Below are positions 1-5,869 of a stretch of DNA of 9,249 nucleotides, in pieces. Below the pieces are notes generated by a model. That model was not told the DNA's origin. It did no database searches and saw only the letters and a program-made list of their open reading frames with translations. The DNA is from CAUUCF01 sp045580225. GTDB taxonomy: Bacteria; Pseudomonadota; Gammaproteobacteria; UBA9339. The first letter of the stretch is position 1, and each line of letters begins with the position of its first letter. Position numbers and translations under genes: made by a program. The stretch is from the NCBI GenBank assembly GCA_045580225.1, contig JAZNNJ010000003.1, positions 1-9,249 of the forward strand, in the 5' to 3' direction.

Positions 1-337
1 TACGACGTTGATCATAACCCAAGTATATACCGTATAATATACCTTGACCTTCATCTATATGCCTATAACCTAAATGTAGGTTACCCTCAAAAGAACTACC
101 ACTACGGTCAAAAAGCCTTAACTCACTGAATATTAAATTGCCTAACTGATCGTAATGCAATGGTTGCCAAAAAATATACTCACTGGAATAACTGTGATCC
201 GCACCAGAATAACCGTAACTACCTAACGTTAATTTACTATGATACGAATATTGTATTAAATCCGATGCTAAAGAAAAATTAAATACAGATAAAATCAGGC
301 ACCATAAAAAACAACCCTTTATTTTATCCAATGACAT
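1..337 (-). CDS. Secreted protein, start of a probable inverse autotransporter (invasin/intimin-like) beta-domain; partial, 3' end off the left edge
   Basis: Reading the minus strand from the ATG at 337 gives 112 open codons running off the window. Residues 5-24 form a typical signal peptide: Lys5 and Lys7, a hydrophobic core (CFLWCLILSVF), then a probable cleavage site after SLA (residues 22-24). The mature part is rich in aromatic, Gly and Ser residues in alternating beta-strand style. Around residues 84-110 it reads EGNLHLGYRHIDEGQGILYG then IYLGYDQRR. This closely resembles the family pattern of inverse autotransporter beta-domains (N-x-G-x-GYR followed by an aromatic-Asp strand end). Known members sit as a beta-barrel in the outer membrane and export a C-terminal passenger, often an adhesin. 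Here the passenger would lie outside the window, so full length and function cannot be seen. The purine stretch GAAGGA directly abuts the ATG, which is too close for an ideal ribosome site; a TTG two codons later (331-329) would have better spacing and is a possible alternative start. Another outer-membrane barrel protein remains possible. Confidence 0.6.
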   Translation of the reverse strand, partial: MSLDKIKGCFLWCLILSVFNFSLASDLIQYSYHSKLTLGSYGYSGADHSYSSEYIFWQPLHYDQLGNLIFSELRLFDRSGSSFEGNLHLGYRHIDEGQGILYGIYLGYDQRR

Positions 338-368
338 TCCTTCACAAACACGATATAAAAATATCGTT

Positions 369-396
369 TTTATACTATATTTGTTTATATTTGCAA
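369..396 (-). promoter_or_regulatory. Candidate sigma70 promoter for the secreted beta-domain protein
   Basis: On the minus strand, TTGCAA (391-396) is followed after 16 bases by TATAAA (369-374). This would start transcription near 361, giving a leader of roughly 25 bases before the ATG at 337. The match is moderate and the region is very AT-rich, so chance is a real possibility. The rest of 338-610 shows no gene on either strand; it holds only AT-rich sequence and a weak inverted repeat at 550-578. Confidence 0.3.
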
Positions 397-610
397 GATC
401 TTTAAAATAATTTACCACTTATTATAGAGGTAATTTTAGAAATATACTCCTGTAGAAATTATATCTATACCAAAAACGTAATTATTTTAATAATTTGAAT
501 ACTAATCTATTCTTAATGATTAACCACAAAAACATACTCTCAATAAATCTTCTATTTCAGGCTATACTTAAAATAGAACTAACAAATACAATCTTTTTAC
601 TAAATATATA

Positions 611-683
611 TGGAGCTAAGCGGGATCGAACCGCTGACCCCCTGCATGCCATGCAGGTGCTCTCCCAGCTGAGCTATAGCCCC
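611..683 (-). tRNA. tRNA-Ala (anticodon GGC), no encoded CCA
   Basis: The minus strand folds into a full cloverleaf. The acceptor stem is GGGGCTA with TAGCTCC and contains the G3:U70 wobble pair that marks alanine tRNAs. The D-arm is GCTC/GAGC. The anticodon stem is CCTGC/GCAGG around the loop ATGGCAT, giving anticodon GGC (plus-strand 648-650). The variable region has five bases, and the T-arm is AGCGG/CCGCT with loop TTCGATC. The body is nearly the same as the Escherichia coli GGC alanine tRNA as I remember it. The discriminator base is A (611), but the next bases read TATATA rather than CCA, so the 3' CCA must be added by a tRNA nucleotidyltransferase. The gene lies 47 bases downstream of the small DUF2934-type gene on the same strand and could be co-transcribed with it or use its own promoter. 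Confidence 0.97.
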
Positions 684-695
684 AACAACGGTTTT

Positions 696-723
696 AATTT
701 ATCCTAATTAATAAAAAATGCAA
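696..723 (-). promoter_or_regulatory. Candidate promoter for tRNA-Ala
   Basis: On the minus strand, TTGCAT (718-723) and TAAATT (696-701) are separated by 16 bases, with the mature tRNA beginning 12 bases after the -10 element. Position and spacing suit a tRNA promoter, but the -10 is a poor match (4 of 6). Read-through from the upstream small gene is an equally good explanation for expression. Confidence 0.3.
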
Positions 724-730
724 GAAAATT

Positions 731-901
731 TTATTTACTTTTACAACAACGCCTTTTCTTAGCAGAATTCCCATTACAACATTGTCCTTGCAACTGTTGA
801 CAAGCCTGTAACCAAAATTCCTCACTTTTACCTTCCGGTTTTCCAGCCTCTTCCCACAATTGATAGGCCAATTTCTCAATTTGATCATTAGATTTATCCA
901 T
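731..901 (-). CDS. DUF2934-type small protein with cysteine-rich tail (56 aa)
   Basis: The minus-strand frame from the ATG at 901 to the TAA at 731-733 encodes 56 residues. The N-terminal part reads IEKLAYQLWEEAGKPEGKSE then EFWLQA (residues 8-33). It matches the short DUF2934 pattern as I recall it: an AY-x-LWE helix, G-x-P-x-G turn, and W-x-x-A helix. The function of that domain is unknown. The tail is unusual: Cys34, a CC pair at 41-42, the basic run KKRR at 48-51, and a second CC pair at 52-53. This suggests metal binding or disulfide formation, but that is inference. The start is supported by a strong ribosome site (GGAGAGAGGA, with GGAG eight bases before the ATG). There is no signal peptide or membrane segment, so it is probably cytoplasmic. 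It is transcribed divergently from the amino acid antiporter and lies just upstream of tRNA-Ala. An overlapping longer frame at 694-888 lacks these family features and is not the real gene. Confidence 0.8.
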   Translation of the reverse strand: MDKSNDQIEKLAYQLWEEAGKPEGKSEEFWLQACQQLQGQCCNGNSAKKRRCCKSK

Positions 902-926
902 AATCCTCTCTCCGTTTAAAATATTA

Positions 927-955
927 ATTGTATATTAATATATAAAATCATAAAA
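927..955 (-). promoter_or_regulatory. Weak candidate promoter for the DUF2934-type gene
   Basis: On the minus strand, TTGTTT is followed after 17 bases by TAATAT, a short distance upstream of the GGAGAGAGGA ribosome site. The bases around it are almost all A or T, so several alternative -10 elements can be drawn (TATATT among them). The call rests mostly on position between two divergent genes. Confidence 0.2.
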
Positions 956-983
956 AACAACCTAAAATTATATTTTTATTAGT

Positions 984-1014
984 TTGACATCTTCAATAAA
1001 ATTGGCAATATATT
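984..1014 (+). promoter_or_regulatory. Probable sigma70 promoter of the five-gene amino acid operon
   Basis: A perfect -35 hexamer, TTGACA (984-989), is followed by TATATT (1009-1014, 5 of 6 to consensus) at a 19-base spacing. A 17-base alternative is AATATA (1007-1012). The leader to the ATG at 1046 would be only about 25 bases, which leaves no room for a T-box, riboswitch or attenuator ahead of the first gene. It is the only good promoter I can see for the whole 1046-7176 transcript. Confidence 0.55.
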
Positions 1015-1045
1015 TGGTAATTAAAATATTTTTAAGGATGATGGA

Positions 1046-2473
1046 ATGAATAAAATACCTAGTTCTACTACTAACAACAAAAAAGTATATCTCAGTACCT
1101 TTAGCTTAGTTTGTTTATGTATCGGTCCCATGGTAGGGGCCGGCCTGTTTGCTCTACCTCAAAATGTCGCTCAAGGAGGAGGAGTAATTGCCACATTCAT
1201 TTCTATGCTGATAACATGTATCGGAATGTACTGCCTTTCGCGTGCTTTTCAGTATTTAGCTGCTCGTCTTAAGCAAAGTGAAGCTAGCCTATATACTTAC
1301 GCCAAAAATTGTGGAGGCAACTATCTAGGATTTTGTTCTGCTTGGGGGTACTGGATTGCTGGGTGGACGGGAAATGTTGCTTATTTATTAATGCTGTGTT
1401 CTACACTAAATTATTTCTTCCCATTTTTTTCTGGACTATCTTCCAATACTTTAATTTTCAGTTCCATAATCTTATGGACAGCTATTGGCATCTATTCATT
1501 AGGTCTAAAGTTTTCTTCAAATCTAAACATTTTTTCTACTATTTTAAAACTAATTCCCATTGCATTTTTCCTATTTATCTGTTGCACTAATTTTAGTGGC
1601 GTCACTTTTATAACTAACTGGCAAGAAATTTCTCCTGTTCCTCTCTTTATTCAGATAAAAAAAATAATGCTAGTTACTGCATGGATCTTCATTGGCATTG
1701 AAGGAGCAAGCGTTTTTAACACCCAAGCAAAAAACGTTCGGATGGTTGGTTATGCCACCATTTTAAGTTTTTTAACCATGTTTCTAGTTTACTTAGCTAT
1801 AGCGATATTGCCTTTTGGCATAGATACAAGAGCTAACTTAGCAACATTAAGTTACCCTCCGGTTGGAACTTTAGCACAGCAATTGATCGGTAATTTTGGT
1901 TCCGTAATTATGCACGTTGGTTTAATTTTAGCAGTATTAGGAGCTTTTTTCTCTTGGTTAATTTTAATTCCACATGTTCCTTTTATGGCTAGTAAGATTG
2001 ATAATTTATTTCCTGAAACCTTTAAAATAACCAACCGCAGAAATATCCCTATCGGAGCATTGATAATTACTGGTTTATGCGAAGAAATTTATTTAATTTT
2101 AGCCTATTATCTAAATTTTGATTATTTAGGAACAATTACCATCGCGGTCACAATGACTATTCCTGCTTATTTATTATCTGCTATAGAGTATTTACACTTG
2201 GTATGGAAACGACGTTTAACAATCCATTTTCTTTCAAAGAAAAACATATTTTTTAGCGTAGTTTCAATTCTATATAGTTGCTGGATTTTGTACTCAGCAG
2301 AACAATATTTCCTTTATTCCAGCATTTTATTTTCTATCGGAAGTTTAATTTATTTATGGCATGGTTATAATCAAAATAAAGAATTTAGTTTGAATCAAAA
2401 AGAAATTGTACTATTTACTCTTACAACTTTTTTTGCCATTATAAGTATCTATTTGATATTTTTTGGAAATTAA
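1046..2473 (+). CDS. APC-family basic amino acid antiporter (arginine/ornithine-type, ArcD-like)
   Basis: This 475-residue inner-membrane protein exchanges or imports amino acids. By family resemblance the substrates are basic amino acids such as arginine and ornithine. The sequence is almost entirely hydrophobic, with about 12 membrane segments. The first holds the broken-helix substrate motif GPMVGAGLFALPQN (27-40). Segment 3 carries GYWIAGWTGNVAY (101-113). Segment 6 carries WIFIGIEGASVF (213-224), followed by the conserved cytoplasmic loop NTQAKNVRMVG. These blocks match the APA (basic amino acid/polyamine antiporter) subgroup closely, and the length is usual. The start ATG has AAGGA seven bases upstream (1034-1038). 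It is the first gene of the operon and its stop lies four bases before argS. That neighbour supports arginine as the substrate, which would feed the synthetase downstream, but specificity cannot be read from the sequence alone. A lysine or other cationic amino acid exchanger is the main alternative. Confidence 0.85.
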   Translation: MNKIPSSTTNNKKVYLSTFSLVCLCIGPMVGAGLFALPQNVAQGGGVIATFISMLITCIGMYCLSRAFQYLAARLKQSEASLYTYAKNCGGNYLGFCSAWGYWIAGWTGNVAYLLMLCSTLNYFFPFFSGLSSNTLIFSSIILWTAIGIYSLGLKFSSNLNIFSTILKLIPIAFFLFICCTNFSGVTFITNWQEISPVPLFIQIKKIMLVTAWIFIGIEGASVFNTQAKNVRMVGYATILSFLTMFLVYLAIAILPFGIDTRANLATLSYPPVGTLAQQLIGNFGSVIMHVGLILAVLGAFFSWLILIPHVPFMASKIDNLFPETFKITNRRNIPIGALIITGLCEEIYLILAYYLNFDYLGTITIAVTMTIPAYLLSAIEYLHLVWKRRLTIHFLSKKNIFFSVVSILYSCWILYSAEQYFLYSSILFSIGSLIYLWHGYNQNKEFSLNQKEIVLFTLTTFFAIISIYLIFFGN

Positions 2474-2477
2474 GTAC

Positions 2478-4136
2478 ATGTTGAATTTCTTAACTGAAAT
2501 TGTAAAGGATATTTTTACAAATTTAGGATTAGAGGGTGACCCGATTATAAAACCTTCTGAACCAATTTACGGAGATTATCAGGTAAATGGCGTAATCGCT
2601 ATTGCTAAAAAAAATAAACGAGATCCTCTAGAATTAGCCCAAAAGGTAATAGATCAACTTCCAAAAACAGTTTTTAAAGAAACAGGTATAGCAGGGCCGG
2701 GATTTATTAATTTGCGTTTGAACGAAAAATTTTTAGCATCTAACTTACCAAAATTTCTTGAAATTAAACCTCAAAAATTAATAACAGTTATAGATTATTC
2801 ATCTCCTAATTTAGCTAAGGAAATGCATGTTGGACACTTACGTAGCACAATTATTGGCGATTCTTTAGTTAAAATTCATCGTTTTTTAGGTAATAAAGTT
2901 ATTAAACGGAATCATGTTGGAGACTGGGGAACTCAGTTTGGCATGTTGCTCGCTTATATGTCAACAATGTCCTCAGAAGAGATTGCTGTAGAATTGAAAG
3001 ATCTAGAAAATTTTTATCGTCAAGCTAAAATACGCTTTGATAACGATCCAGAATTTGCAAAATCCGCCCATCATTACGTAAATTTATTACAACAAAAAAC
3101 GGAAAAGATTTATGATTTATGGAGAAAATTTATAAAAATTTCTATTGAACATTGTCAAGAAATATATCGCAGACTAGAAGTTGAATTAGAAGAAAATGAT
3201 ATTTGGGGAGAAAGTAGATATAATGACCAATTGCCAACTATTGTCGATGAATTATTAAACAAACAAATCGCAGTCATCAACAATGGTGCAATATGTGTAT
3301 TTTTTGAACCAAAAGAATTACCTTCAGATAGTACACCATTTATTATTCGTAAACAAGACGGCAGTTATTTGTACGCAACAACTGACTTAGCTGCAGCCTA
3401 CGACCGAATTGATAACCTAAAAGCAGATTTGATTTTATATGTTATAGATGCTCGTCAAAGCCTCCATATGCAGCAACTATTTTGCACTTTAAGAAAAGCA
3501 AATAAACTTAATCATACCAAGTGTGAACATATAGCATTTGGTGTAATGTTAGGTCAAGATGGTAAACCATTTAAGACTCGCAGTGGAGGAACCATTAAAC
3601 TAAATGAATTACTAGATGAAGCGGAAAAACGGGCTTTATCCTTATTAAAGGAACGTAATTGCACTGTAGATGACCTAACAAATTTAGCTAAAAAATTAGG
3701 AATAGCTGCAATTAAATACGCAGATCTAGCAAAAAATCGTTTAAGTAACTACCAATTTGATTTTGATAAAATGTTAGCTTTTGAAGGTAATACTGCTAAT
3801 TATTTGCTATACGCTTTAGTCAGAATAAAAAGTTTATTACGCAAAGTAAATAATAAACAACCAGTAGAAAATCGATTATCTATTACTAACGAATACGAGC
3901 GTAATTTAGTTTTAAAATTAATTACTTTTCGAGAGACGATCGAAAAAGCAGCTAAAGAATCTTCTCCACATTTAATCTGTAATTATTTGTACAATTTAGC
4001 TAATGAATTCATGCGTTTTTATGAAAACTGTAATATCATCTCGGTTAATACGCGAATTTATTTAACCAAAATCGTCGAAAAAATATTAAGTACGGGATTA
4101 TCTTTATTAGGAATTCCGCTAATAGAGCAAATGTAA
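2478..4136 (+). CDS. argS: Arginyl-tRNA synthetase
   Basis: This cytoplasmic class I synthetase charges tRNA-Arg with arginine using ATP. From the ATG at 2478 it has 552 residues, close to the roughly 577 of the Escherichia coli enzyme. The order is an N-terminal Add-1 domain (about 1-95), then the catalytic Rossmann fold with the HIGH-type motif SPNLAKEMHVGHLRS (HVGH at 117-120) and the tRNA-Arg synthetase block NHVGDWGTQFGML. Next is the KMSK-equivalent loop GQDGKPFKTRSGGT (about 359-372), followed by the helical DALR anticodon-binding domain containing GNTANYLLYALVRI. The C-terminus LLGIPLIEQM also resembles bacterial ArgS ends. A TTG at 2463 is in frame but would overlap the antiporter gene and has no ribosome site; ATG 2478 fits the family's usual N-terminus, with only a weak GGA upstream. 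That suggests coupling to translation of the preceding gene. The stop codon directly abuts the dapF start. Confidence 0.97.
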   Translation: MLNFLTEIVKDIFTNLGLEGDPIIKPSEPIYGDYQVNGVIAIAKKNKRDPLELAQKVIDQLPKTVFKETGIAGPGFINLRLNEKFLASNLPKFLEIKPQKLITVIDYSSPNLAKEMHVGHLRSTIIGDSLVKIHRFLGNKVIKRNHVGDWGTQFGMLLAYMSTMSSEEIAVELKDLENFYRQAKIRFDNDPEFAKSAHHYVNLLQQKTEKIYDLWRKFIKISIEHCQEIYRRLEVELEENDIWGESRYNDQLPTIVDELLNKQIAVINNGAICVFFEPKELPSDSTPFIIRKQDGSYLYATTDLAAAYDRIDNLKADLILYVIDARQSLHMQQLFCTLRKANKLNHTKCEHIAFGVMLGQDGKPFKTRSGGTIKLNELLDEAEKRALSLLKERNCTVDDLTNLAKKLGIAAIKYADLAKNRLSNYQFDFDKMLAFEGNTANYLLYALVRIKSLLRKVNNKQPVENRLSITNEYERNLVLKLITFRETIEKAAKESSPHLICNYLYNLANEFMRFYENCNIISVNTRIYLTKIVEKILSTGLSLLGIPLIEQM

Positions 4137-4886
4137 ATGAGAAACTTTATTAAAATGCATAGTTTTGGAAATAGTTTTATTTTCATTAATACTTCGGATA
4201 TAGCCCACGAGATAATTACTCCTGAACTGGTTACTAAATTGTGTAATCATCATTTTGGTATTGGAGCAGATGGATTGGTATTTTACAACAATGAACAAAT
4301 GCGGATTTTTAACCAAGATGGCTCCGAAGCTGAAATGTGCGGTAATGCTTGCCGATGTTTAACTTCTATCATTGTTCCTAATTACCAAAAAAAAAAAATA
4401 AGTACATTAGGGGGTATAATTGAACTAGAGCATTTGGAAAAACAAGTGCGGATTACCTTAAATTTAGAAAATATTCCTAAAATAATTCCTATTAATGTTG
4501 GAATACCAGGACACTACTTAACCGTTGGTGTACCGCACTTTATTGTTTTTTTGACTGATCAAAAATCACCGCCAGAATTAGATCAATTAGGGAAAAAAAT
4601 TTCTCAACATCCTTTTTTTTCTAAAGGTACTAATGTAGATTTTGTTACCTATTTAGAAAATGATATTTGGAAATTAACAACTTGGGAACGAGGAGTCGGT
4701 TTAAGTTTAGCTTGCGGTACTGGAGCAATGTCTGTAGGAGTTTTAAATGCCTTTTTATTCGGAAAAGCTACTTCTCATATCCAATACGAAAAATATTCTA
4801 TCCAAGCAATTTTTTTTGATAAAAAAGTGAGTTTAACTGGTGATTTACCAGAAAAAATAGCAGAAGGAACAACGTGTTTAATTTGA
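4137..4886 (+). CDS. dapF: Diaminopimelate epimerase
   Basis: DapF converts LL-DAP to meso-DAP, which is used for peptidoglycan cross-links and as the lysine precursor. It acts in the cytoplasm without a cofactor, using a pair of cysteines. Both are present: Cys68 in DGSEAEMCGNACRC and Cys193 in LACGTGA. Other family blocks are KMHSFGNSFI at the N-terminus, FGIGADGLV (40-48), GVPHFIVF (131-138) and WERGVG (183-188). At 249 residues it is somewhat shorter than the roughly 274 of the E. coli protein. The position usually occupied by Glu in the G-x-GET block before the second cysteine is Leu189, a variation also known from alphaproteobacterial-type enzymes. The gene starts immediately after the argS stop (TAA then ATG) with no clear ribosome site, so translation is probably coupled. 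A run of 12 A residues lies at 4387-4398. The last 13 bases overlap the next gene. Confidence 0.96.
   Translation: MRNFIKMHSFGNSFIFINTSDIAHEIITPELVTKLCNHHFGIGADGLVFYNNEQMRIFNQDGSEAEMCGNACRCLTSIIVPNYQKKKISTLGGIIELEHLEKQVRITLNLENIPKIIPINVGIPGHYLTVGVPHFIVFLTDQKSPPELDQLGKKISQHPFFSKGTNVDFVTYLENDIWKLTTWERGVGLSLACGTGAMSVGVLNAFLFGKATSHIQYEKYSIQAIFFDKKVSLTGDLPEKIAEGTTCLI
4864..4876 (+). promoter_or_regulatory. Ribosome binding site and GTG start of the M20 gene, inside dapF
   Basis: AAGGA at 4864-4868 lies five bases before the GTG at 4874-4876, within the final codons of dapF. This pair fixes the start of the following gene. It gives a 13-base overlap, and a GTG here places the catalytic motifs at the expected distance from the N-terminus. 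Confidence 0.7.
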
Positions 4887-5869
4887 ATATTTTAAAACAA
4901 TTAATTGATATCGACACAACTTCCGGAAAAGAAGAAAACTTAATTCCCTTATTAAAACAGTATTTTGAAACTGCAAATTTTAGCTTGCAATCGGTTGACC
5001 ATAATCGACATAATTTATTAGCGACTTGGGGCATACCTAAAATTTTATTTTGCACTCATTTAGATACGGTTACTCCTCATTTTCCTTTTAAAAAAACAGG
5101 CAATCATACTTTCAATGGTCGCGGCGCTTGCGATGCTAAAGGACAAATTTTCTCACAAATTACAGCTTGTCATGATTTATTAAAAAAAGGATATTACAAC
5201 TTTGGTTGGCTAGGAGTAGTAGGCGAAGAAACAACTAGCGATGGCGCAAAAATTGCTAACGAATATTTACCCGATACTAAAGTAATTATAATTGGTGAAC
5301 CCACTGATAATTATTTAATTTCTGCTACTAAAGGTACCTTTTTAGTTGATTTTATTTTTAATGGTATAGCTACCCATTCAGGTTATCCTAAAGTAGATGC
5401 TATTAATAATTACTTAACATGGGCACAAAAACTAAAAAGCATTTCCTTTCCTTATGATAATCTTCTAGGGGAAACTACGTACATTTTCAGTCAACTATGT
5501 ACTAATAACCCAATTAATGTTGTAGCCAATCAGTGTAGGGGAAAAGTCTTTTTCCGCACTACTTTCTCCACTCATAATGTACTTGACAAACTTCTACCTA
5601 ACAAATTAAATAAATCTGACCAATTGCATTTATACCCCATGAGTATTCCTTTAAAATTAAAGACTTTCTCTGAACTACCCACTAAAACAGCATCTTTTAC
5701 CTCAGATGCTTCTTATTTTACTAAAATCCCAAATAAAATTTTATTTGGTCCAGGATCCATCTTAGATGCTCATACTTTGAATGAAAAAATTACTAAATTA
5801 GAATTAGAAACAGGGATTAATTATTTAATTAAATTATTTGAAATTATTCAACGAGAAAATTTATGTTAG
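4874..5869 (+). CDS. M20-family metallo-deacylase, probable DAP-pathway desuccinylase/deacetylase (DapE/LysK/ArgE-like)
   Basis: This 331-residue zinc amidohydrolase keeps the complete M20 catalytic set: His62 and Asp64 in CTHLDTV, bridging Asp87 in GRGACDAKG, catalytic Glu118 and ligand Glu119 in VVGEET, Glu142 in IIGEPTDN, and the final ligand His300 in SILDAHT. The lid/dimerisation domain lies between about 155 and 265 and carries the His168 motif ATHSGYP, which family members use in trans, and the block NVVANQCRG. M20 enzymes remove acyl groups from DAP, lysine or ornithine intermediates. The position between dapF and lysC argues for succinyl- or acetyl-DAP deacylation, giving LL-DAP to DapF. 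The protein is shorter than classical DapE (about 375 residues), and the ACDAKG and VGEET signatures lean toward LysK/ArgE-type members, so the exact acyl substrate stays open. It starts at GTG 4874 with AAGGA five bases upstream, overlaps dapF by 13 bases, and overlaps lysC by seven. Confidence 0.82.
   Translation: MFNLNILKQLIDIDTTSGKEENLIPLLKQYFETANFSLQSVDHNRHNLLATWGIPKILFCTHLDTVTPHFPFKKTGNHTFNGRGACDAKGQIFSQITACHDLLKKGYYNFGWLGVVGEETTSDGAKIANEYLPDTKVIIIGEPTDNYLISATKGTFLVDFIFNGIATHSGYPKVDAINNYLTWAQKLKSISFPYDNLLGETTYIFSQLCTNNPINVVANQCRGKVFFRTTFSTHNVLDKLLPNKLNKSDQLHLYPMSIPLKLKTFSELPTKTASFTSDASYFTKIPNKILFGPGSILDAHTLNEKITKLELETGINYLIKLFEIIQRENLC

Noticed and set aside
550..578. Inverted repeat TTCTATTT...AAATAGAA downstream of tRNA-Ala as a terminator
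   Set aside because: The stem is almost all A:T pairs, the loop is 13 bases, and no clear T-run follows on the minus strand, so it may be chance in AT-rich sequence.
495..707. A 70-codon plus-strand open frame ending in a stretch resembling AKRDRTADPLHAMQ
   Set aside because: That peptide is the well-known false translation of the antisense strand of an alanine tRNA gene; the frame overlaps tRNA-Ala and has no ribosome site.
694..888. A 64-codon minus-strand frame overlapping the DUF2934-type gene
   Set aside because: It has no family resemblance and runs in a different frame from the shorter protein, which has a strong ribosome site and a recognisable domain.
2463..2477. TTG at 2463 as an upstream start for argS
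   Set aside because: It overlaps the antiporter coding end, lacks a ribosome site, and adds residues that ArgS proteins normally do not have; ATG 2478 fits better.
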